Shown here in pieces: positions 1-4,888 of a DNA stretch of 5,628 nucleotides (the stretch's first letter is position 1; every line of letters starts with the position of its first letter). Location of the stretch: positions 1 to 5,628 of the forward strand of contig JABMRN010000156.1 in NCBI GenBank assembly GCA_013202515.1, in the 5' to 3' direction. The stretch comes from Candidatus Omnitrophota bacterium (lineage in GTDB: Bacteria; Omnitrophota; Gorgyraeia; JABMRN01). A program made the translations under genes and the position numbers. The notes under the pieces were generated by a model, which worked only from the letters and a program-made list of their open reading frames with translations, ran no database searches and had not been told where the DNA came from.

Positions 1-377
1 ATGAGGTACTGGCACGAATCAAGGCAGTTTTAAGGAGGGTTACGATTCACGCCAAGGCAAAAAAGGAAAAGCTAGAACATTACCAGTTTGGGGATGTTAA
101 GCTGGATTTTGTAAAATACGAATCCACCAGAGGCAGTAGGAAGCTTAGGCTTTCCAAGCGCGAATATGAGATCCTTGAGTATTTGGTAAAAAGAAAAGGC
201 GAGGTCGTAACGAGAAATGACCTTTTGGATGTTGTTTGGGGGTATGAGTCATTTCCCACAACGAGAACAGTCGATAATTTCATCGCCCGTATAAGAAAAC
301 AGATTGAAAAAAAGCCTGCAAACCCAAAGCATATAACAAGCATCCGCGGGGTTGGGTACAAGTTCCTTGAAAAGTAA
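1..377 (+). CDS. OmpR/PhoB-family response regulator, C-terminal part (5' end outside window)
   Basis: The frame is open from the first full codon (position 3) to a TAA at 375-377, giving 124 residues. It begins with EVLARIKAVLRR, the usual end of the receiver domain (helix alpha-5) and linker. It then has a complete winged-helix DNA-binding domain: LSKREYEILEYLV, VVTRNDLLDVVWG, a recognition helix around RTVDNFIARIRKQIE, and the wing hairpin ITSIRGVGYKF. The phospho-acceptor Asp and most of the receiver domain lie upstream of the window. By family knowledge this is a cytoplasmic transcription factor phosphorylated by a partner histidine kinase that binds tandem direct repeats. No kinase gene follows, so any partner is upstream or elsewhere. 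A tandem-repeat site of the kind this family binds starts 9 bp after the stop. An ATG at 183 would give only half of the domain and is not the true start. The family call is secure; the regulon (PhoB, PhoP, WalR or other) cannot be told from this domain. Confidence 0.93.
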   Translation, partial: EVLARIKAVLRRVTIHAKAKKEKLEHYQFGDVKLDFVKYESTRGSRKLRLSKREYEILEYLVKRKGEVVTRNDLLDVVWGYESFPTTRTVDNFIARIRKQIEKKPANPKHITSIRGVGYKFLEK

Positions 378-385
378 GCAGACCG

Positions 386-423
386 TTACATAATTATTAC
401 ATTTCTATTACAGTATTATGACC
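386..423. promoter_or_regulatory. Tandem 11-bp direct repeats, likely OmpR/PhoB-family operator
   Basis: TTACA occurs at 386-390, 397-401 and 408-412, exactly 11 bp apart, and a degenerate copy (TGACC) sits at 419-423 in the same phase. Read on the minus strand, the units are TGTAAT and TGTAAC separated by 5 bp. This fits the published WalR/YycF pattern TGTWAH-N5-TGTWAH and is also close to Bacillus PhoP boxes (TTAACA-like hexamers every 11 bp). An 11-bp phase is what dimers of OmpR/PhoB-family regulators recognise. The site lies just after a gene of that family and about 20 bp upstream of a possible extended -10 box. The repeats are seen directly; their use as an operator and the identity of the regulator are inference. 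Confidence 0.5.
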
Positions 424-440
424 AAAAGGGTGGGGTTTTG

Positions 441-449
441 TGGTATAGT
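441..449 (+). promoter_or_regulatory. Possible extended -10 promoter (TGGTATAGT)
   Basis: TG-N-TATAGT is a good extended -10 element. No recognisable -35 lies at the normal distance, which is typical of activator-dependent promoters, and the TTACA repeat array sits upstream where an activator would bind. Initiation would be near 456. The transcript would reach the terminator at 491-533 after about 78 nt, so this promoter would make either a small RNA or an attenuated leader for the small gene at 534. A weaker alternative is TTGAAA (367-372) with CATAAT (389-394), spaced 16 bp, lying partly inside the repeat array. Confidence 0.3.
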
Positions 450-490
450 TAATATGTAACATTAACCACCTCCCTAATTGCTTGGCAAAG

Positions 491-533
491 GTCCCGTCCT
501 TTTGGTAATAACCAAAACGACGGGACATTTTTT
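491..533 (+). terminator. Rho-independent terminator
   Basis: The left arm 491-506 and right arm 511-526 form a 16-bp stem with a single C-C mismatch and an AATA loop (507-510). The base of the stem is GTCCCGTC/GACGGGAC, and a run of six T follows at 528-533. This is a textbook intrinsic terminator. It probably ends transcription of the response regulator gene 114 bp upstream and any short RNA started near 456. Unusually, the ATG of the next gene begins at the base after the T run. Confidence 0.88.
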
Positions 534-845
534 ATGGTCTTTTTAGTAGCAGGTTTAATCATATTCTGTATTATGTTCATGTTTTCTTCAGTGCGTCGTG
601 TACCAGATGGGCACAGTTGGTCTAAATGGGACACCCAAAAAAAATACAATTATGTCTATCAATGCATTGCATCTTTAAGAAGAAAAAAGCGTATAATAAA
701 GAACTTACCCACCTATTATATTAGTGAGCTTGATTTATTTTACGTTAAAGATATTAGCAATATGGACTACGATATACAGACAGTTCTTTCGACTCTGACG
801 CGAATTCACGAGCATCCCCAGACTACTCCGCCAACAAAACCTTGA
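534..845 (+). CDS. Small membrane-anchored protein of unknown function
   Basis: This reading frame encodes 103 residues. Residues 2-18 form a hydrophobic segment (VFLVAGLIIFCIMFMF) that could be an uncleaved membrane anchor or a signal peptide; Cys12 is not in a proper lipobox. A positively charged stretch and a soluble domain follow, with WSKWDTQKKYNYVYQ, a basic patch (RRKKRIIK), then ELDLFYVKDISNMDYDIQTV and a Pro/Thr-rich tail. The pattern W..W....K..Y followed by LD.FY.D..N..I reminds me of short exported proteins of unknown function in candidate-phylum genomes; that is recollection, not a search result. ATG 534 is the first possible start after the in-frame stop at 450-452. It has no good ribosome-binding site, only GGGA (522-525) inside the terminator stem. 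Starts at 573 or 579 would remove most of the hydrophobic segment. The aromatic and charged pattern looks coding rather than random, but no function can be assigned. Confidence 0.6.
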   Translation: MVFLVAGLIIFCIMFMFSSVRRVPDGHSWSKWDTQKKYNYVYQCIASLRRKKRIIKNLPTYYISELDLFYVKDISNMDYDIQTVLSTLTRIHEHPQTTPPTKP

Positions 846-870
846 CATAAATAGCTTAATAATATATCAT
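842..870 (+). promoter_or_regulatory. Sigma70-type promoter for the EF-G-like/yebC/ruvCAB operon
   Basis: A perfect -35 hexamer TTGACA (842-847) is followed by a 17-bp spacer and TATCAT (865-870), one mismatch from the -10 consensus, in AT-rich DNA. Transcription should start near 877, giving a leader of about 84 nt before the ATG at 961. The -35 box contains the stop codon of the preceding small gene (TGA, 843-845). No terminator or second clear promoter was seen between here and ruvB, so this is the likely operon promoter. Confidence 0.7.
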
Positions 871-944
871 AATATCGTCATATTACTGTAGTATTGATCT
901 ACTCCTCCCCGGAACAGGATTTAGTGAACCAAGCCAAAATTTAT

Positions 945-951
945 AAAGGAG
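945..951 (+). promoter_or_regulatory. Ribosome-binding site of the EF-G-like gene, with possible leader pairing
   Basis: AAAGGAG lies 9 nt before ATG 961 and fixes that start. Within the same leader, CTCCT at 902-906 is complementary to AGGAG at 947-951. A short 5-bp pairing could therefore partly occlude the site. The complementarity is seen; regulation through it is speculative. Confidence 0.6.
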
Positions 952-960
952 CCACCAAAC

Positions 961-1953
961 ATGTCAGCTGAAACCAAAAACATCAGAAATGTAATTATCT
1001 TAGGTCATTCACATTCAGGCAAAACCTCAGTAGGCGAGGCGCTTCTTTTTGCTGGAAAAACCATACAGAAGGCAGGATCAGTCCCCGCCGGTAATACCGT
1101 ATCAGATTACAATGATGATGAAATCGAAAGAAAGATGTCAATAAACTCTTCGGTATTGAATCTGACCCATAACGGCACCAAGGTCAATGTCATAGATACC
1201 CCAGGCTTCATTGATTTTATAGGTGAAATCATAGGTGGATTGAGGGCGGCTGACGCAGGCATCCTTGTTGTAAATGCCGTAAGCGGCATTGAAATGGGGA
1301 CAGATAAATTCGGCAAGATGATGAAGAAAAAAGGCATTCCATTCTGCATATTCATAAACAGGATGGATAAGGAAAATGCAGACTTTGATAAATGCATGGA
1401 GCAAATCAACAAGAAATTCGGCAAAAATTGCGCTTGCATAACATATCCCATAGGAAGTGCTGCTACCTTTAAAGGGGTAGTAAACCTCTTGACTAAAGAA
1501 GGGCTTGATAAGGTCGAGGGTGACGACAGCGAAGAAGCGAAAATGTTAAGCGAAAGCCTTACAGAAAGCGTAGCAGAATCTGATGATGCACTTCTCGAGA
1601 AATACCTGGAAAAGGGAGAACTCTCAAGCGAAGAAATCAAATCAGCATTCCGAAAGGCTGTTTTAACGGGTGAGTTAATACCCGTACTGTCTGGAGCAGC
1701 CACATCAGGTAGCGGCATTAAAGAGCTTTTAGAGCTTATAACAGGCGCTTTTCCTTCGCCTTTAGATCGCCCTGCCATTAAGGCGCTAGATCCTAATACC
1801 AAAGAAAAAGTGGATGTCGAGCCCAAGAGCGATGGACCGTTTGCGGCTCAGGTATTCAAGACGATAGCGGATCCATATCTTGGACAGATAACTATAATGA
1901 AGATTTTTTCGGGCAGTCTTTCTTCAAATGCATCGATTTATAATGTATCGTAG
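961..1953 (+). CDS. fusA: EF-G-like translational GTPase, N-terminal part up to an in-frame TAG
   Basis: This segment encodes 330 residues: the GTPase domain and the start of domain II of an elongation factor G-like protein. Visible motifs are the P-loop GHSHSGKT (residues 15-22), a switch I region ending KMSI (58-61), G3 DTPGF (79-83), G4 NRMD (133-136) and G5 SGA (244-246). The phrase AGNTVSDYNDDEIERKMSI is typical of the EF-G2/EF-G-like subfamily rather than canonical EF-G. The His of the usual DTPGH motif, important for GTP hydrolysis in canonical factors, is Phe83 here, so this may be a weak or specialised GTPase. The start at 961 is supported by AAAGGAG 9 nt upstream. The frame is broken by TAG at codon 331, inside the domain II beta-barrel. 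The same frame continues with EF-G homology to 3015. If the TAG is read as a stop, this product lacks most of domain II and domains III-V and should not work as a translocase. Confidence 0.88.
   Translation: MSAETKNIRNVIILGHSHSGKTSVGEALLFAGKTIQKAGSVPAGNTVSDYNDDEIERKMSINSSVLNLTHNGTKVNVIDTPGFIDFIGEIIGGLRAADAGILVVNAVSGIEMGTDKFGKMMKKKGIPFCIFINRMDKENADFDKCMEQINKKFGKNCACITYPIGSAATFKGVVNLLTKEGLDKVEGDDSEEAKMLSESLTESVAESDDALLEKYLEKGELSSEEIKSAFRKAVLTGELIPVLSGAATSGSGIKELLELITGAFPSPLDRPAIKALDPNTKEKVDVEPKSDGPFAAQVFKTIADPYLGQITIMKIFSGSLSSNASIYNVS
1951..1953 (+). other. In-frame amber (TAG) codon inside the EF-G-like gene
   Basis: Codon 331 of a 685-codon frame (961-3015) is TAG. Upstream it reads SIYNVS; downstream, without any frame change, it reads AQREKSGQIFFLNGK. 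In EF-G relatives this stretch has the form N-x-S/T-K/R-x-x-K-E-R/K-x-G-x-I, so the codon occupies a position usually Lys or Arg. TAG is one base from AAG (Lys). The segment 1954-2079 up to the next ATG is clearly coding by homology, so the original gene was continuous. It may be a sequencing or assembly error, a recent nonsense mutation (pseudogene), or a readthrough codon. Confidence 0.9.
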
Positions 1954-3015
1954 GCACAAAGGGAAAAGAGCGGACAGATATTTTTTCTTAACGGAAAGAA
2001 TGAAACCCATGCGGATAAGGCTAATGCAGGGGATATTGTCTCTGTAGCAAAATTAAAATATACGCTAACAGGCGATACTATGGCCGATGAGAAAAAACAG
2101 CTTAAATTTGATGATATTGGTTTTCCTGAGCCGGCCATCTCGTTTTCCATAAAACCAAAAACTAGAACCGATGAGGATAAGATCTCAAATGCCCTACACA
2201 AGCTTTTGGCAGAGGATAATACATTTGCTATAAGTAGGGACGCCCAAACAAGGGAGATGATCATATCTGGTATGGGCGATATGCACCTTACTATAATGAT
2301 GAACCGCCTCAGAAAAAGATTCGGTGTACAGGTTGATATAGGCACGCCTAAGGTTGCTTATAAAGAGACTATAATAGGACAGGGTGGATCGCAGTATAAG
2401 CACAAAAAGCAGTCTGGCGGTGCAGGACAGTTTGCCGAGGTGTGGATGAGGGTTGAGCCGCTGCCGCGCGGAGGAGGGTTTGAATTCGTAGATGAGGTAG
2501 TAGGAGGCGCTATCCCGGGACCGTTTATTGTAAGCTGCGAAAAAGGAATAAAGGCCTCAATGGATGGCGGTATTTTAGCGGGATTTCCGATCGTTGATGT
2601 AAAGGCCATCGTCTATGACGGCAAAACCCATCCGGTTGATTCTAAAGACATAGCGTTTCAGATAGCGGCAAAGCATGCATTCAAGGAATCCTGTGAGAAG
2701 GCAAAACCCGTAATTATTGAACCAATCATGGATGTGGATGTTATTGTTCCGGATGAATACATGGGCGATATTACCGGAAGTCTGAATCAAAGAAGAGGAA
2801 GGATTGTGGGCATGGAGCCGGGCGATGGAAGTCAGACCATAAAGGCAAAGGTTCCGCTTGAAGAGATGTACAAGTATGTAAACGAACTCAAATCTATAAC
2901 GGCTGGAAGGGGCGAATACAACATGAAGTTTTCACACTATGAGGTTGTCCCCTCCAATGTAGCTCAGACCATTATAGCAAACGCCAAGAAGGCTAAAGAA
3001 GAGTCAAGGGCATAG
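1954..3015 (+). CDS. fusA: EF-G-like translational GTPase, C-terminal part after the in-frame TAG
   Basis: Same frame as the N-terminal part, 353 residues to a TAG stop at 3013-3015. It covers the rest of domain II (GQIFFLNGK; AGDIVSVAKLKYTLTGDT), domain III (PEPAISFSIKPKTRTDEDK; ISGMGDMHLTIMMNRLRKRFG), domain IV (KKQSGGAGQFAEVWMRVEPL; the PGPFIVSCEKGIKASMDGG helix) and domain V (IIEPIMDVDVIVPDEYMGDI; RGRIVGMEPGDG; the end FSHYEVVPSNVAQTII). With the TAG read as an amino acid the protein is 684 residues, the usual size for EF-G-like factors. The first ATG after the interruption is at 2080, but it falls within the conserved TGDT segment and has no good ribosome-binding site, so independent translation is doubtful. 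Domains III-V mimic tRNA and contact the ribosomal A site in canonical EF-G. yebC follows after 10 bp. Confidence 0.85.
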   Translation, partial: AQREKSGQIFFLNGKNETHADKANAGDIVSVAKLKYTLTGDTMADEKKQLKFDDIGFPEPAISFSIKPKTRTDEDKISNALHKLLAEDNTFAISRDAQTREMIISGMGDMHLTIMMNRLRKRFGVQVDIGTPKVAYKETIIGQGGSQYKHKKQSGGAGQFAEVWMRVEPLPRGGGFEFVDEVVGGAIPGPFIVSCEKGIKASMDGGILAGFPIVDVKAIVYDGKTHPVDSKDIAFQIAAKHAFKESCEKAKPVIIEPIMDVDVIVPDEYMGDITGSLNQRRGRIVGMEPGDGSQTIKAKVPLEEMYKYVNELKSITAGRGEYNMKFSHYEVVPSNVAQTIIANAKKAKEESRA

Positions 3016-3025
3016 GAGGAGCAGT

Positions 3026-3778
3026 ATGTCAGGGCATTCAAAATGGGCGAGTATAAAGCATAAGAAGTCTGCGACAGACGCCAAGCGCGGAAAGATTTTT
3101 ACCAAGGTCATAAGAGAGCTGACCATTGCAGCACGTCAGGGCGGAAGCAAGATCGATACAAATCCGAGGCTTAGGCTTGCAATACAGAAGGCGAAAGATG
3201 CCAATATGCCGGCTAACAACATTGAGCGTGCCATAAAAAAGGGAACAGGAGAACTTGAAGGGGTAAGCTTAGAAGAAATTACATATGAGGGATATGGTCC
3301 CGGTGGCGTGGCGATGCTCATAAACGCCCTTACCGATAATAAAAACAGGACTACAAGCGATGTGCGCAACATATTTGCTAAGCTCGGCGGCAGTATGGTT
3401 GGCCAGGGTGCAGTGAGCTGGATTTTTGAAAAGAAGGGTTATTTTGTTATAAATAAAGATGTAATAGAGGAAGATAAGCTCATGAATATAGTTTTGGATG
3501 CCGGGGCAGAAGATCTTCAGACAGAAGGGACCACCTATGCGGTTACTACGGCACCGGGTGATTTTGAAAAGGTAAAAAAGGCCCTTGAAGAGAAAAATAT
3601 AAAGGCAGTTGTTGCAGAACTTAGCATGATACCCAAGAGCAGCGTTAAGGTTCTCGGGGAGACCGCCAAGAAGGTACTGTCTTTGGTGGAGACTCTCGAA
3701 GACAATGATGACGTTCAGAATGTTTACGCCAACTTTGATATACCTGAGGAAATTATTGATGAGATGGGTAAGGAATGA
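3026..3778 (+). CDS. yebC: YebC/TACO1-family ribosome-associated / regulatory protein
   Basis: The protein has 250 residues, full length for the family. It opens with the hallmark MSGHSKWASIKHKKSATDAKRGKIFTK split over residues 1-27, followed by NPRLRLAIQKAKDANMPANNIERAIKKG. The central domain has YEGYGPGGVAMLINALTDNKNRT and VRNIFAKLGGSM..GAVSWIFEKKG, and the C-terminal domain is acidic (LVETLEDNDDVQNVYANF). The family was long annotated as transcriptional regulators. More recent work on YebC and mitochondrial TACO1 points to a translation factor that helps ribosomes through difficult stretches such as polyproline. GGAGGA at 3015-3020, starting in the last base of the upstream stop, lies 5 nt before the ATG and supports this start. 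The stop overlaps the ruvC start (ATGA, 3775-3778). The yebC-ruvC-ruvA-ruvB order is common in bacteria. The identification is firm; the molecular role follows the family. Confidence 0.97.
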   Translation: MSGHSKWASIKHKKSATDAKRGKIFTKVIRELTIAARQGGSKIDTNPRLRLAIQKAKDANMPANNIERAIKKGTGELEGVSLEEITYEGYGPGGVAMLINALTDNKNRTTSDVRNIFAKLGGSMVGQGAVSWIFEKKGYFVINKDVIEEDKLMNIVLDAGAEDLQTEGTTYAVTTAPGDFEKVKKALEEKNIKAVVAELSMIPKSSVKVLGETAKKVLSLVETLEDNDDVQNVYANFDIPEEIIDEMGKE

Positions 3779-4263
3779 AAATACTTGGCGTTGATCCGGG
3801 TTTAGCTATAATGGGGTACGGACTCATAGAAGTCCTTCCTCAGAAAAACATCAAGCTAATTGAGGCAGGCGTCGTCAGAACATCTTCAAAAGCCGACATA
3901 TCTACAAGACTTAAGAATATATATAATAATTTTGCAGATATCATAAAAGAGAATAAGCCCGATGTCGTAGTTTTAGAAAAGCTTTATTCTCATTATAAGC
4001 ATCCGACCACATCGATTCTCATGTCTCACGCCAGAAGCGTGATATGCCTTTTGGCGGGTTTGAGCAATATAAGATTGGTCAACTATGCATCGACTAGGAT
4101 TAAAAAGGCTGTTACAGGAAGCGGCCACGCCTCCAAGGTCCAGATCCAAAAGATGATTACCGAATTTCTGCATTTAAAGAAGGCCCCGGAGCCGGTTGAC
4201 GTAACCGACGCTCTTGCTTTAGCGCTTAGTTTTGTGTATATTGAATTAAGAGGTGCAATGTGA
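3775..4263 (+). CDS. ruvC: RuvC Holliday-junction resolvase
   Basis: 162 residues, normal for RuvC. The enzyme is a dimeric, Mg2+-dependent endonuclease of the RNase H fold that cuts Holliday junctions symmetrically after RuvAB branch migration. The four catalytic acids are present: Asp7 in ILGVDPGL, Glu68 in VVVLEKLY, and Asp142 and Asp145 in VDVTDALALALS. The family motif IKKAVTGSGHASKVQIQKM (109-127) is also intact, as is the helix SHARSVICLLAG. The start ATG overlaps the yebC stop by 4 nt (ATGA), with AAGGA directly adjacent and GATGGG slightly further upstream, so translation is probably coupled to yebC. The end overlaps ruvA (GTGA, 4260-4263). A minor deviation is DPGLAIMGYG where many homologues have Ser or Thr after DPG. 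Confidence 0.96.
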   Translation: MKILGVDPGLAIMGYGLIEVLPQKNIKLIEAGVVRTSSKADISTRLKNIYNNFADIIKENKPDVVVLEKLYSHYKHPTTSILMSHARSVICLLAGLSNIRLVNYASTRIKKAVTGSGHASKVQIQKMITEFLHLKKAPEPVDVTDALALALSFVYIELRGAM

Positions 4264-4880
4264 TATCGAGGGTCAAGGGAAAGATACGCGCAAAAAAAGA
4301 ACAGGCTATTCTAGTTGATGCTGGGGAGTTTACCTACGAGGTATTTATTCCTCCGGTTCTGATGGCTTCTATAGACGATAAGGGCACCGAAGACATAGAA
4401 CTTATAACATATCACTATTATCAGACAGATCCCTCCAAGAGCGTTCCCGTTCTTATAGGATTTTTAAACGAGGTAGAAAAAGAATTCTTTGAGAAATTTA
4501 TTTCAGTTTCAGGGGTTGGTCCTAAAGCTGCTTGCAAGGCGCTTACACTGCCGTTTTCCGCAATAGCAGCCGGCATAGATTCTGCAGATACCGCGCTCTT
4601 AAAAAAGATGCCCGGCATAGGTGAGCAAAGGGCAAGAGAAATCATAGCAAAGCTCCAGGGAAAGGTCGGAAAATTCGGACTTATCCAAGATAAAAAAGGT
4701 CGTAAGTCCTCTCGTGTTGAAGAAAACGTGAAAGAGGAAGCCTTAAGCGTGCTTCTCCAGCTTCAATATAAGAAAAAAGAGGCTCTAGACATGCTTGAGA
4801 CGGCAATGTCGCGCAACCCCCGTATAAAGACTTCGGAGGAACTGCTTAACGAAGTGTACAGGCAAAAAGCACACAAGTAA
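4260..4880 (+). CDS. ruvA: RuvA Holliday-junction DNA-binding subunit
   Basis: 206 residues, full length. RuvA tetramers bind four-way junctions and load the RuvB motor. Domain I (about 1-75) is the OB fold starting MISRVKGKI and ending in VLIGFLNEVEKEFFEKFISV. Domain II has two helix-hairpin-helix motifs, VSGVGPKAACKALTLP and KKMPGIGEQRAREIIAKLQGK. After a charged flexible linker (QDKKGRKSSRVEENVK), domain III (EEALSVLLQLQYKKKEALDML onwards) is the RuvB-binding part. The start is GTG at 4260, inside the ruvC stop overlap (GTGA), preceded by AAGAGGTG (4248-4255) 4 nt upstream; the ATG at 4258 is out of frame and is the last codon of ruvC. The domain I segment TYHYYQTDPSKSVPVLIGFL differs from the common short LYGF form and resembles RuvA variants I associate with candidate phyla. 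The stop is TAA, 8 nt before ruvB. Confidence 0.95.
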   Translation: MISRVKGKIRAKKEQAILVDAGEFTYEVFIPPVLMASIDDKGTEDIELITYHYYQTDPSKSVPVLIGFLNEVEKEFFEKFISVSGVGPKAACKALTLPFSAIAAGIDSADTALLKKMPGIGEQRAREIIAKLQGKVGKFGLIQDKKGRKSSRVEENVKEEALSVLLQLQYKKKEALDMLETAMSRNPRIKTSEELLNEVYRQKAHK

Positions 4881-4888
4881 TAATATAT

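Noticed and set aside
80..361. Minus-strand open frame opposite the response regulator
   Set aside because: The plus strand encodes an unmistakable winged-helix domain across the same bases.
367..394. Promoter TTGAAA - 16 bp - CATAAT at the end of the response regulator gene
   Set aside because: Plausible hexamers, but in AT-rich DNA and overlapping the repeat array; kept only as an alternative to the extended -10 box at 441-449.
860..885. TAATAT/ATATTA dyad around the operon -10 box as an operator
   Set aside because: A 6-bp AT-only dyad in AT-rich sequence is expected by chance.
888..902. GTAG/CTAC hairpin in the leader before the EF-G-like gene
   Set aside because: Only 4 bp with a 7-nt loop and no supporting feature such as a T-tract.
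1107..1826. Long minus-strand open frame of 239 codons opposite the EF-G-like gene
   Set aside because: It lies wholly within strong plus-strand GTPase homology; its Ser/Pro/Leu-rich product has no recognisable motif and is the antisense shadow of the gene.
2080..3015. Independent gene starting at ATG 2080
   Set aside because: The ATG falls inside the conserved TGDT segment of EF-G domain II and lacks a good ribosome-binding site; homology runs upstream in frame to the TAG at 1951.
961..3015. Genome-wide reassignment of TAG to an amino acid
   Set aside because: The EF-G-like gene ends normally at a TAG (3013-3015) exactly where the family ends, and yebC has its own ribosome-binding site there; one internal TAG is not enough evidence.
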